Shown here piece by piece: positions 38,741 to 46,957 of a DNA stretch of 64,000 bases. Made by a program: the position numbers and the translations under genes. Positions within the stretch are counted from its first letter, which is position 1. The number at the start of each line of letters is the position of its first letter. The notes below the pieces were generated by a model. The model was not told the DNA's origin. It saw nothing but the letters and a program-made list of their open reading frames with translations, and made no database searches. This DNA is from Proluteimonas flavola. Its GTDB lineage: Bacteria; Pseudomonadota; Gammaproteobacteria; Xanthomonadales; Xanthomonadaceae. The stretch covers positions 62,001 through 126,000 of the forward strand of contig NZ_JAIWPU010000009.1 of the NCBI RefSeq assembly GCF_021191705.1, in the 5' to 3' direction.

Positions 38741-38773
38741 GGTCGATCCGCATGCGCTCGTTATGCTGTCGTG

Positions 38774-40978
38774 ATGGCCGCGTCCACGCCACACCGTTCA
38801 GCCTCGTCTACGCGTGCGCAATCCCCATGGCGACTGCGCCGCAGTCATGTGCTCGCCGGTCTCGTGCTGATCGGCTCGCTGCTGATGGTGGCGCTGTATG
38901 CGCGTGGCGCAGCCGAACGCGAGCGACGGCTCGCCGAGGCGAGTTTCGTCGCCGACGCCGACCAGCTGGCCGAAACGGTGCGTCAGCGGTTGCTGCAGTA
39001 CGAGCTCAGTATCCGGGGCGGGGTGGCCCTGCACAGCGCTGCGGTGGACATGCCGACTGCCCGCCAGTGGCGCGGTTATGTCGAAGGCCTCGATATCCGC
39101 CGCCAACTGCCCGGCATGATGGGCATCGGCTACGTGGCCTATCTCGATCCGCGTTCGCTGGCCGAGCTGCAGCTGCGTCAGCGCGCCGCGGGCGAGGGCC
39201 TGTTCTCGGTGACGCCGCGCGGCGTGCGGCCGCACTATGGCGCGATCCTCTATTTCGAACCGGAGATCGACGCCAGCCGGCTGACGATCGGCTACGACCA
39301 GTACAGCGATCCGACGCGCCGCGCTGCGATGGATGCCGCGCGCGACAGCGGCGAAGTCCGGTTGAGCGCGCCGGTGCGCCTGCGCCAGCACGGGCGCGAG
39401 GGACAGGCGGGCGTGCTGCTGTTCGCGCCGGTGTATCGCACCGCGCGTCTGCCGCTGTCGCAGGCCGGGCGCGATAACGCGCTGGTGGGCTGGGTCTACG
39501 CGCCGTTCCGCACCGCGGAGTTCATCGACCGGTCGATGATCGCGGTGGATCGCAATCTGGCGTTCCGCATCGTCGATGTCAGCGAGGGCGGGGACACCCC
39601 GCTGCTGGTCTCCGACGGCTGGGTCGACGACGATGCGGCGGGCGACACCCGCGTGCTGCACACCGTGACCCAGCAACTCTACGGCCGCAGCTGGCGCTAC
39701 GACTTCCAGCACCTGGGCCCGCTGACCTCGGCCGGCATGCGCGAACTGCAGGCCACGCTCATCGCGGGCGTGGCGGCGTCCCTGCTGCTGTTCGCGGTGG
39801 TGACGACGCTGGCGCAGACCCAGTCCCGGGCCGAGACGCTCGCGCACCGGCTCAGCGCGTCCTACCGTCGCAGTGAACAGCGTTTCCGCAATGCGATGCA
39901 GTACTCGGCGATCGGCATGGTGTTGCTCGATCGCAACGGCGCGATTCTCGAAAGCAATCCCGCGATGGCCGAGATCGCCGGCGTCAGCCAGGCGACGCTG
40001 AGCGGCACGCTGTTCAAGGGCTATTTCGCGGACACGCACGACGACGTCACGCGCACGCAGGAGATGCAGGCGCTGCGCGAAGGCGTGCATCGCAGCACGC
40101 GCCGTCTGCGCCGCCACGACGGCGACATCCGCGAAGTGCATCTGGCCTCGACCCTGATGCCCGGCGACGACGGGAGCGACGTGGCGCGGCTGGTGCAGGT
40201 CGACGACGTGACCGAACGCTTGCGTGCGGAAGCGCAGGTGCATGCCCTGAATCGCACGTTGGAGTCGCGCGTCGAGAAACGCACGCGCGAGCTCACCCAG
40301 GCCAACCACGAACTCGAATCCTTCGCCTACATCGTCTCCCACGATCTGCGCGCGCCGCTGCGCAGCATCGACGGCTTCGGCCGCATCCTCGCCGAGCGCT
40401 ACGAGGCGGTCATCGATGCGCAGGGGCAGGACTACCTCGCGCGCGTGCGCAATGCCGCCGCGCGCATGGACGAGCTGATCGATGCGCTGCTGAAGATGTC
40501 GCGGATCAGTCGCGGCGAGTTCAAGCGCGCGCCGCTCGATCTCACGCGCATGGCCGGCGATGTGCTGTCCGAACTGCGACAGACCGAGCCGGGCCGCGAG
40601 GTCGCGGTGCGGATCGCGCCGGGTCTGCATGCCGATGGCGATCCCGCACTGGTGCGCAACCTGCTCGAGAACCTGCTGGGCAACGCCTGGAAGTTCACCG
40701 CGAACACCGCGCGCGCGACGATCGAGTTCGGCGTCGAGCCCGGCGGCGTGTTCTATGTCGCCGACAACGGGGCAGGGTTCAACGCCGACTACGCCGGCAA
40801 GCTGTTCCGCCCGTTCCAGCGCCTGCACCGCGACGACGAGTTCAAGGGCCATGGCGTGGGCCTGGCTTCGGTGCGGCGCATCGTGGAGCGCCATGGCGGC
40901 ACGATCGATGCCACCGGGCGGCCCGATGGCGGTGCGACGTTCCGCTTCACACTGGCCCCGGCCGCGCGGCGCCCCTGA
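38774..40978 (+). CDS. CHASE-PAS hybrid-free sensor histidine kinase
   Basis: The 734-residue kinase has TM1 at about residues 27-44, a periplasmic CHASE domain (about 75-290; LPGMMGIGYVAYLDPRSLAE, FVGPF-like VYAPFRTAEFIDR) and TM2 near 328-350. A PAS domain (about 375-490; IGMVLLDRNGAILESNPAMA) leads into a coiled-coil linker, HisKA with H523 (FAYIVSHDLRAPLRSIDGFG) and HATPase_c (NLLENLLGNAWKFT, GVGLASVRRIVERHGG). The kinase half is of the phytochrome-like type. No receiver domain or adjacent regulator exists, so it is an orphan. It may signal to the stand-alone receiver at 33131 (inference). Confidence 0.9.
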   Translation: MAASTPHRSASSTRAQSPWRLRRSHVLAGLVLIGSLLMVALYARGAAERERRLAEASFVADADQLAETVRQRLLQYELSIRGGVALHSAAVDMPTARQWRGYVEGLDIRRQLPGMMGIGYVAYLDPRSLAELQLRQRAAGEGLFSVTPRGVRPHYGAILYFEPEIDASRLTIGYDQYSDPTRRAAMDAARDSGEVRLSAPVRLRQHGREGQAGVLLFAPVYRTARLPLSQAGRDNALVGWVYAPFRTAEFIDRSMIAVDRNLAFRIVDVSEGGDTPLLVSDGWVDDDAAGDTRVLHTVTQQLYGRSWRYDFQHLGPLTSAGMRELQATLIAGVAASLLLFAVVTTLAQTQSRAETLAHRLSASYRRSEQRFRNAMQYSAIGMVLLDRNGAILESNPAMAEIAGVSQATLSGTLFKGYFADTHDDVTRTQEMQALREGVHRSTRRLRRHDGDIREVHLASTLMPGDDGSDVARLVQVDDVTERLRAEAQVHALNRTLESRVEKRTRELTQANHELESFAYIVSHDLRAPLRSIDGFGRILAERYEAVIDAQGQDYLARVRNAAARMDELIDALLKMSRISRGEFKRAPLDLTRMAGDVLSELRQTEPGREVAVRIAPGLHADGDPALVRNLLENLLGNAWKFTANTARATIEFGVEPGGVFYVADNGAGFNADYAGKLFRPFQRLHRDDEFKGHGVGLASVRRIVERHGGTIDATGRPDGGATFRFTLAPAARRP

Positions 40979-41037
40979 GAACCTGTTCACGACCCCGACG
41001 CACGTCGCGCGTCATTCGCGCGCGCGATGCAGTGCGA

Positions 41038-41538
41038 TCAGGCGTTCTTGTTGTGCGCCCGCATCGCGCGCTGCCTGTCGCGCGCCCAGTCGCGATCCCG
41101 CGCGACGTCGCGCTTGTCGTGGCTCTGCTTGCCCTTCGCCAGCACGACCTCAGCCTTGACCTTGTTGCCCTTCCAGTACAGCGACGTGGGCACCACGGTG
41201 TAGCCGTCGCGCTGCACGCGGCCGATCAGCGTGTCGATCTCGCGCCGGTGCAGCAGCAGCTTGCGCGTGCGATGCGGATCGGCGATCACGTGCGAAGAGG
41301 CCTGGCTGAGCGGCGTGATCTGCGCACCGATCAGGAACAGCTCGTTGTTGAGGACCATCGCGTAGCTTTCGCCGATGATCGCGCGGCCCGCGCGGATCGC
41401 CTTCAGCTCCCAGCCCTGCAGCGCCAGGCCTGCTTCGAAGCGGTCTTCGAAGTAGTACTCGTGGCGCGCGCGCTTGTTCAGCGCGATGGTGCCCGTGCTG
41501 TTTGCCTTATCCTTGTCCTTGCCGCTCTTCTTGCTCAT
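41038..41538 (-). CDS. smpB: SsrA-binding protein SmpB
   Basis: The 166-residue partner of tmRNA is needed for ribosome rescue by trans-translation. Conserved blocks are IALNKRARHEYYFEDRFEAG, GWELKAIRAGRA, LHRREIDTLIGRV and the basic tail with DKRD that enters the decoding centre. The tmRNA gene itself is not in the window. It is divergent from ratA by 38 bases, the usual arrangement. Confidence 0.96.
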   Translation of the reverse strand: MSKKSGKDKDKANSTGTIALNKRARHEYYFEDRFEAGLALQGWELKAIRAGRAIIGESYAMVLNNELFLIGAQITPLSQASSHVIADPHRTRKLLLHRREIDTLIGRVQRDGYTVVPTSLYWKGNKVKAEVVLAKGKQSHDKRDVARDRDWARDRQRAMRAHNKNA

Positions 41539-41576
41539 CCGTCCATTGTCCCTGAAGCAGGTCCCCCAGGCGAGTC

Positions 41577-42011
41577 ATGCCCAAGATCGAACGTAGTGCC
41601 CTCGTCGGGCAGCCCGCCGAGCGCATGTACGCGCTGGTCAACGATGTCGCCGCCTATCCCCGCCGCTTCGCCTGGTGCGATGCCGCGGAGATCCAGGAGG
41701 CGACCGAATCGCGCATGGTCGCGCGTCTGGATCTGGGCCTCGGCGCCCTGCGGACGTGGTTCATGACCGAGAATACGCTGTCGCCGCCCGACGCCATCGA
41801 CATGCAGCTGCGCGACGGTCCATTCAAGTCGCTGCACGGCCGCTGGACCTTCCGCACGCTCGGCGATGGCGCCTGCAAGGTCACGCTGCTGCTGGAGTTC
41901 GAACCCAGGAGCCGCCTGATGCTGCCCGCGCTCACGCTCGGGTTCAAAGGCCTCGCCGACCGCATGGTCGACGATTTCGTGCGGGTGGCCGAACAGGAGC
42001 CGGTCGCATGA
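41577..42011 (+). CDS. ratA: RatA/Coq10-family START-domain protein
   Basis: The 144-residue SRPBCC (START-like) protein has conserved KIERSALVGQPAERMYALVN, DVAAYPRRFAWC and FKSLHGRWTFRTLGDG. E. coli RatA was described as a toxin that blocks subunit association. The same fold in Coq10 binds ubiquinone, so both roles are possible and the names refer to one family. It overlaps rnfH by ATGA. Confidence 0.9.
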   Translation: MPKIERSALVGQPAERMYALVNDVAAYPRRFAWCDAAEIQEATESRMVARLDLGLGALRTWFMTENTLSPPDAIDMQLRDGPFKSLHGRWTFRTLGDGACKVTLLLEFEPRSRLMLPALTLGFKGLADRMVDDFVRVAEQEPVA

Positions 42012-42286
42012 AAGCGGTGCGCGTGGTCCGGGCCCGCCCCGGGCACCACGACGACTGGACGCTGCAACTGGACGCCGCCGCGACCGTCGCCGACGCGGTC
42101 GAGGCGATGCGACAGGCTGCGCCGACCGCGCTCGATGCGGTCGCCGGGTATGCGGTATTCGGTGTCCGGGTGCAGCCCGCCGCGCTATTGCGCGACGGCG
42201 ACCGGCTGGAACTGCTCGAAGCGCTGCAGATCGATCCAAAGGATGCACGCCGACGGCGCGCGGCTGCGAGCCGCGGCGTCGGCTGA
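42008..42286 (+). CDS. rnfH: RnfH-family ubiquitin-like-fold protein (RatB)
   Basis: The 92-residue small protein has a beta-grasp fold pattern and the RnfH end LRDGDRLELLEALQIDPKDA. It is nearly always paired with ratA. Function is unproven. The 4-base overlap with ratA means the two are translated together. Confidence 0.88.
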   Translation: MKAVRVVRARPGHHDDWTLQLDAAATVADAVEAMRQAAPTALDAVAGYAVFGVRVQPAALLRDGDRLELLEALQIDPKDARRRRAAASRGVG

Positions 42287-42305
42287 ACTCAGGATCGCGG
42301 ACCGG

Positions 42306-42692
42306 TCAGCGGCGGTTGGCGCCGCGCTCGCGCGGCAGGTTGCCGAACTTGCGCATCTCCGCGGCCAGTTCCTCATCGCGCTTGGGGAAGTACTCGCCTT
42401 CCCAGCGTGCGACTTGGTCGTTCTCGAAGAACACGGTGAAGTTCTTGATCTCGGTGCGGCCGCGACGGTCCACGCGCTGCGACGCCGTGTAGTCCCAACG
42501 CTGGTGGTGGAACGGGTCTGCGATCGACGGCGTGCCCAGCAGGGCTTCGACCTGCGCCTTGCCCATGCCGACCTGCAACTGCTCGACCGCGGAGCCGTCG
42601 ATCAGGTTGCCCTGGTAGATCGGCTGCTTGTACAGCAGGCCGCAACCGCTGGCGGCGAGGGCGAGAACCGGAACGAGGAGAAGCTTGTGCAT
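42306..42692 (-). CDS. bamE: outer-membrane assembly lipoprotein BamE
   Basis: The 128-residue lipoprotein of the BAM complex has a signal peptide with lipobox ASGC (Cys17), then the SmpA/OmlA domain: KQPIYQGNLIDGSAVEQLQV, GMGKAQVEALLGTPSIADPF, RWDYTA and FFENDQVARWEGEYFP. It is divergent from fur, with the two promoters overlapping. Omitting the unconserved upstream residues fixes the start at 42692. Confidence 0.95.
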   Translation of the reverse strand: MHKLLLVPVLALAASGCGLLYKQPIYQGNLIDGSAVEQLQVGMGKAQVEALLGTPSIADPFHHQRWDYTASQRVDRRGRTEIKNFTVFFENDQVARWEGEYFPKRDEELAAEMRKFGNLPRERGANRR

Positions 42693-42727
42693 GTCGTGGG
42701 TGACGGCCTGGAATGACCGGCCGATGA

Positions 42728-42733
42728 TACACT
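42728..42733 (+). promoter_or_regulatory. probable fur -10, overlapping the bamE promoter
   Basis: TACACT in GATGATACACTGCG is placed 97 bases before fur. The complement of the same stretch reads TATCAT for bamE, so the divergent promoters probably overlap here. No obvious 19-base Fur box is visible. Confidence 0.4.
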
Positions 42734-42824
42734 GCGCGCCACGCCGCAACCGCGATCCAGGCAGCTGGCGTTCAACCACCAGTGGTATGCCGGCCCGTTC
42801 TCGTCGGCCCGTCCGGAGACACCC

Positions 42825-43229
42825 ATGGAATCGCTCGACCTGCGCAAGGCCGGACTGAAAGTCACCCATCCGCGGATGCGGATCCTGCAGTTGCTCGAGC
42901 AGCGCACGCCGCGCCAGCACCTCACTGCTGAAGCCATCTATCGCCAGTTGCTGGAGCAGGGCGACGAGATCGGCCTGGCCACCGTCTACCGCGTACTGAC
43001 CCAGTTCGAGGCCGCCGGCCTCGTGCTCAAGCACAACTTCGAAGGCGGCCACGCCGTCTATGAACTCGACCGTGGCGGGCATCACGACCACATGGTCGAT
43101 GTGGACAGCGGCAAGATCATCGAGTTCGAGAGCGCCGAGATCGAAGAGCTGCAGCGGCAGATCGCCGACCAGTACGGCTACATCCTCGAAGAGCACTCGC
43201 TGGTGCTCTACGTCCGCAAGAAGCGCTGA
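42825..43229 (+). CDS. fur: ferric uptake regulator Fur
   Basis: The 134-residue iron-responsive repressor has an N-terminal winged helix (LKVTHPRMRILQLLEQ, EIGLATVYRVLTQFEAAGL) and a dimerisation domain with the metal ligands HHDH (86-89) and a C-terminal EEHSLVLYVRKKR. The structural-zinc cysteines of E. coli Fur (CLDC) are replaced by D92-V-D-S95 and there is no C-terminal Cys pair, so no Cys4 zinc site exists, as in the Pseudomonas and xanthomonad Fur proteins. Confidence 0.95.
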   Translation: MESLDLRKAGLKVTHPRMRILQLLEQRTPRQHLTAEAIYRQLLEQGDEIGLATVYRVLTQFEAAGLVLKHNFEGGHAVYELDRGGHHDHMVDVDSGKIIEFESAEIEELQRQIADQYGYILEEHSLVLYVRKKR

Positions 43230-43244
43230 CGTTCTTTTCGCAGG

Positions 43245-43265
43245 CGGCCGCGATGTGCGCGGCCG
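43245..43265 (+). terminator. probable fur transcript-end hairpin
   Basis: CGGCCGCG (43245-43252) and CGCGGCCG (43258-43265) form a perfect 8-bp stem with an ATGTG loop, 15 bases after the fur stop. The following T content is low, so it is a weak terminator. Confidence 0.5.
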
Positions 43266-43356
43266 TCAGTGTTCAGTTCACAGGCCGTTGCCGCGCCTCA
43301 TCAGGTTCTGGCGTCAGTGACCGCAGCGGCATTCGTCCGCGCGGCTGTGCATCCCC

Positions 43357-45039
43357 TCACACCATGCCCTGCAGCAGCTTGCGCGCCGCCGCGCGCGCTT
43401 CCTTGCTCACGTCCACGCCGCCGAGCATGCGCGCGAGTTCCTCGGTGCGCTCGCCGGCATCGAGTCGGCTGACCCGGCTTTCGGTCGCGCCTTCGGCGCT
43501 GGACTTGTGCACGCGGTAATGGGCGTGGCCCTTGGAGGCCACCTGCGGCAGATGGGTCACGCACAGCACCTGGCGGCTTTCGCCGAGCGCCCGCAGTTTT
43601 CGGCCGACGATGTCGGCGACCGCGCCGCCGATGCCCGAATCGACTTCGTCGAACACCATCGTCGGCACGGCGTCGTGACCGAGCGCGGCGACTTCGATCG
43701 CCAGCGAGATGCGCGACAGTTCGCCGCCCGACGCGACCTTGCGCAGCGCGCGCGGTGGTTGGCCGGCGTTGGCCGACACCATGAACTCCACGCGCTCGGC
43801 GCCCTGCGGATCGGGTCGCGCGGTCTCGACCGGTTCGATCGCGACCTCGAAGACGCCGCCGCCCATGCCGAGCTCGTGGATCAGCGCAGTGGTCGCGCTC
43901 GACAGGGCCTTGGCCGCCTTGCGGCGTGCCGCACCGAGGCGCTCGGCGGCGGTGCGCCAGCGGCCCATCGCGGCGTCGATCTCGCCGTCGAGCTGCTTCA
44001 GGCGTTCGCCGGCGCCGTCGAGCTGTTCGAGTTCGCCCGCCAGACGCGTCTGCACGTCGATGAGCTCTTCCGGCGTCACGCGATGCTTGCGCGCGAGGTC
44101 GTGCAGCCGGCCGAGGCGCTGTTCCAGCGTCTCCAGCTGTTCGGGATCGATATCCAGATCGTCGCGGACCTGGCCCAGCAGCAGCGTCGCTTCGTCGAGC
44201 TGGATCGCGGCGGCGTCGAGCATCGCGTCGACCTCGCCCAGCCGCGGCTCGTGCGCGCGCATCCGCGCCAGATCGTGGCGCAGCGCCTGCAGGGCTTGCG
44301 GCAGGCCCAGATCGTCGTCGCCGCGCATGCGCTCCAGCGCGGTGTCGCAGGTCTGGATCAGGCCGGCCGCGTTCGCGTGCCGGCGATGGCTCGCGAACAG
44401 GTCGGCCACTGCGTCGGCGGCGAGCGATTCGCCCTCGAGTTCGTCCAGCTGATGACGCAGCCAGTCGCGACGCTCGGCGACATCGCCGATGCCGACCAGC
44501 GCGTCGCGCTCGTCATGCAAGGCGCGCCAGGCCTGCGCGGTCGCGCGGACTTCGGCGAGCAGCGCGCCGTTGCCGGCCTGCGCATCGAGCAGCGCGAGCT
44601 GGCTGCCGCGGGCAAGCAGCGCCTGGTGTTCGTGCTGGCCGTGGATCTCGACCAGGTGCCCGGCCAGTTCGCCAAGCTGGGTGATCGTCGCCGGCCGGCC
44701 GTTGATCCAGGCGCGCGAGCCGCCATCGGCGCGCAAGGTGCGGCGCAGCTGGCAGGTCATGCCGTTGTCGAGCATGCCGTCATCGAGTTCGTGTTCGCGC
44801 AGCCAGCGCAGTGCGGGCGCGGCATCGTCGAGCGCGAATTCGGCATGCAGCTCGGCGCGCTCGGCCCCATGGCGCACGATGCCGCTGTCGGCACGCTGCC
44901 CCGACAGAAAGCCCAGCGCGTCGACCAGCAGCGACTTGCCGGCGCCGGTTTCGCCGGAGATGACGGTCAGGCCTGCGCCGAACTCCAGATCCGACTGGCT
45001 GGCGACGGCGAAATTGCGGATGGCGAGATGGGTCAGCAT
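43357..45039 (-). CDS. recN: DNA repair ATPase RecN
   Basis: The 560-residue SMC-like repair protein has Walker A GETGAGKSLLVDAL in an N-terminal head beginning LTHLAIRNFAVASQ. A long alpha-helical coiled-coil arm follows with a short hinge. The C-terminal head contains the ABC signature KVASGGELSRISLAIE and Walker B MVFDEVDSGIGG. It acts in double-strand-break repair. No LexA box is evident upstream. It is divergent from hrcA. Confidence 0.96.
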   Translation of the reverse strand: MLTHLAIRNFAVASQSDLEFGAGLTVISGETGAGKSLLVDALGFLSGQRADSGIVRHGAERAELHAEFALDDAAPALRWLREHELDDGMLDNGMTCQLRRTLRADGGSRAWINGRPATITQLGELAGHLVEIHGQHEHQALLARGSQLALLDAQAGNGALLAEVRATAQAWRALHDERDALVGIGDVAERRDWLRHQLDELEGESLAADAVADLFASHRRHANAAGLIQTCDTALERMRGDDDLGLPQALQALRHDLARMRAHEPRLGEVDAMLDAAAIQLDEATLLLGQVRDDLDIDPEQLETLEQRLGRLHDLARKHRVTPEELIDVQTRLAGELEQLDGAGERLKQLDGEIDAAMGRWRTAAERLGAARRKAAKALSSATTALIHELGMGGGVFEVAIEPVETARPDPQGAERVEFMVSANAGQPPRALRKVASGGELSRISLAIEVAALGHDAVPTMVFDEVDSGIGGAVADIVGRKLRALGESRQVLCVTHLPQVASKGHAHYRVHKSSAEGATESRVSRLDAGERTEELARMLGGVDVSKEARAAARKLLQGMV

Positions 45040-45150
45040 GGGTGCGGATTGTGCCTTGGCGCGTGGCGGGCGAGTAGATCGGCGGGTGGATCGGCATTCG
45101 ACGGTGCGCTGAATACCGTGCGTCCGTCTCACAGCCGGAGAATGCGGCGC

Positions 45151-45179
45151 TTGCATCGCCCACAGGCGCACCGTATACC
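45151..45179 (+). promoter_or_regulatory. hrcA sigma-70 promoter, possibly leaderless
   Basis: TTGCAT (45151-45156), 17 bases, TATACC (45174-45179). The -10 ends only 6 bases before the hrcA ATG at 45186, so the predicted start site falls on or next to the start codon and the mRNA would have no leader. No CIRCE inverted repeat is present. Confidence 0.6.
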
Positions 45180-45185
45180 GCCCGC

Positions 45186-46226
45186 ATGTCATCCGATCCC
45201 CGCCACCCGCTCGATCCGCGCGCCAGACAGCTGCTGCGCACGCTGATCTCGCGGCATATCCAGGACGGCGGGCCGGTCGGATCGCAGACCCTGGCGCGGC
45301 ACGCGGGCCTCGATGTCAGCGCGGCGACGATCCGCAACATCCTCTCCGATCTGGAAGACGCCGGTCTGCTGGCCTCGCCGCACACCTCCGCGGGCCGGGT
45401 GCCGACCGCGCAGGGCTATCGCGTGTTCGTCGACTCGCTGCTGCAGGTCAAGCCACTGCGCGCGCAGGAGATGGAGCGCCTGCGCGGGGAACTGGGCGGC
45501 GGCGGGCAGCAGTCGCTGCTGGGCAGCGCGTCGGAACTGGTCTCGGCGATGACCCATTTCGTCGGCGTGGTCTCGGTGCCGCGGCGCGAGCAGTTGGCGT
45601 TCCGGCACATCGATTTCGTGGCGCTCGACGGCCAGCGGGTCATGGCGATCATCGTCTTCGCCGACCACGAAGTGCAGAACCGCATCATCCAGACCCGGCG
45701 CGGCTTCGAGGCCTCGGAACTGGAACGCGTGGCCAACTATCTCAACCAGCAGTTCGCCGGACGCCCGCTGGGCGACATCCGCGCGGCATTGGTCGAGGAA
45801 CTGCGCCACGCCCGCGACGAGATGGAAGCGCTGCTGTCGCAGACCATGGAACTCGCCGAGCAGGCGCTGGTGCCGGGCGACGACGACATGCTGCTGGCCG
45901 GGCAGAACCGCCTGATCGGCGTGCAGGACCTGTCGGATCTCGACCGCCTGCGCGAACTGTTCGAGGCCTTCGCCCGCAAGCGCGAGATCCTGCAGCTGCT
46001 CGAACGCACGATCCGCGCACCGGGCGTGCGCATCTTCATCGGCGAGGAAACCGGACTGGCGCCGCTGGAAGGCATGTCGCTGGTGACCGCGCCCTACGGC
46101 GCCGGCGGCCGCACGCTCGGCGTACTGGGCGTGATCGGGCCCACGCGGATGGCCTACGAGCGGGTGATCCCGGTGGTGCAGGCGACCGCGGCGGTGCTCG
46201 GCGCCGCCTTGAATCCTGAACCTTGA
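45186..46226 (+). CDS. hrcA: heat-shock repressor HrcA
   Basis: The 346-residue repressor has an N-terminal winged helix (RQLLRTLISRHIQDGGPVGS, VSAATIRNILSDLEDAGLLA, HTSAGRVPTAQGYRVFVDSL) followed by a GAF-like and dimerisation region with GRTLGVLGVIGPTRMAYERV near the end. It classically binds CIRCE operators, none of which is seen here. In a cluster with sigma-32 promoters its targets may lie elsewhere. It is first in hrcA-grpE-dnaK-dnaJ. Confidence 0.94.
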   Translation: MSSDPRHPLDPRARQLLRTLISRHIQDGGPVGSQTLARHAGLDVSAATIRNILSDLEDAGLLASPHTSAGRVPTAQGYRVFVDSLLQVKPLRAQEMERLRGELGGGGQQSLLGSASELVSAMTHFVGVVSVPRREQLAFRHIDFVALDGQRVMAIIVFADHEVQNRIIQTRRGFEASELERVANYLNQQFAGRPLGDIRAALVEELRHARDEMEALLSQTMELAEQALVPGDDDMLLAGQNRLIGVQDLSDLDRLRELFEAFARKREILQLLERTIRAPGVRIFIGEETGLAPLEGMSLVTAPYGAGGRTLGVLGVIGPTRMAYERVIPVVQATAAVLGAALNPEP

Positions 46227-46249
46227 ATCGTGGGCGGGCGGCCCCATAG
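46222..46249 (+). promoter_or_regulatory. sigma-32 heat-shock promoter of grpE
   Basis: CTTGAA (46222-46227), 14 bases, CCCCATAG (46242-46249) is a near-perfect match to the sigma-32 consensus. The -35 overlaps the hrcA stop codon, and the grpE ATG is 42 bases downstream. Confidence 0.88.
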
Positions 46250-46290
46250 CTGGTGCCGTCGGCGGCCAGACGACCGCCCCGGAACCCGAC

Positions 46291-46821
46291 ATGACCCAGC
46301 AGCACGATTCGCAGTCCCCCGATTTCCACGAGACCGATGGCCCGGACGCGGCCTCGGTCGAGCAGCAACTGGCCGACCAGGTCGAGCGCCTCAGCGCCGA
46401 ACTCGAACAGCTCCGCGCCCAGGCTCTGCTCGAGCGCGCCGACCTCGAGAACCAGCGCAAGCGCCTGGCCCGCGAGGTCGAGAGCGCGCGCCGCTTCGCC
46501 AACGAGCGCCTGCTGGCCGCGCTGGTGCCGGTGTTCGATGCGCTGGAAGCCGGCCTCGCCAATGCCGCCGAGACCGATCCGCTGCGCAGCGGCGTCGAAC
46601 TCACCCTGCGCGAGCTGACCAAGGCGACCGAGTCGAACGGTCTGGCCACCCTGGCGCCGGCGCCGGGCGACCCCTTCAACCCCGAGCAGCACCAGGCGAT
46701 GAGCATCGTCGAGGTGCCGGGCGTGCCGCCGGGCGCGGTGGCCCAGGTGTTCCAGAAGGGCTACGTGCTCAACGAGCGCCTGCTGCGGCCGGCCATGGTC
46801 GTCGTCGCCAAGGCCGACTGA
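46291..46821 (+). CDS. grpE: nucleotide-exchange factor GrpE
   Basis: The 176-residue co-chaperone releases ADP from DnaK. It has an acidic N-terminal region, a long dimerising helix ([38 protein letters not shown]) and a C-terminal beta-domain ([40 protein letters not shown]). It is produced from its own heat-shock promoter as well as from hrcA read-through. Confidence 0.95.
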   Translation: MTQQHDSQSPDFHETDGPDAASVEQQLADQVERLSAELEQLRAQALLERADLENQRKRLAREVESARRFANERLLAALVPVFDALEAGLANAAETDPLRSGVELTLRELTKATESNGLATLAPAPGDPFNPEQHQAMSIVEVPGVPPGAVAQVFQKGYVLNERLLRPAMVVVAKAD

Positions 46822-46867
46822 ACGCCACGGGCCGCGTCCCGACCCCGGATTCGGATGCGTCGCACCG

Positions 46868-46896
46868 CTTGAACGCTGTGTTGCGTGTCCCCAGAT
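46868..46896 (+). promoter_or_regulatory. sigma-32 heat-shock promoter of dnaK
   Basis: CTTGAA (46868-46873), 15 bases, CCCCAGAT (46889-46896). It resembles the grpE promoter and lies 61 bases before the dnaK start. The gap also carries an AGAGGAAG Shine-Dalgarno at about 46942-46949. Confidence 0.8.
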
Positions 46897-46957
46897 CACG
46901 GTCATCGACGGCCCCGGCCGTCACCCAGACACATATCTTTTTAGAGGAAGCAGCGCA

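Noticed and set aside
41577-42286. ratA-rnfH as a true toxin-antitoxin pair
   Set aside because: The ratA/ratB naming is historical. RatA belongs to the Coq10-like START family, the pair is conserved core genome, and nothing shows addiction-module behaviour.
45040-45185. LexA box upstream of recN and CIRCE upstream of hrcA
   Set aside because: Neither a xanthomonad or enteric LexA palindrome nor TTAGCACTC-N9-GAGTGCTAA could be found on reading the gap.
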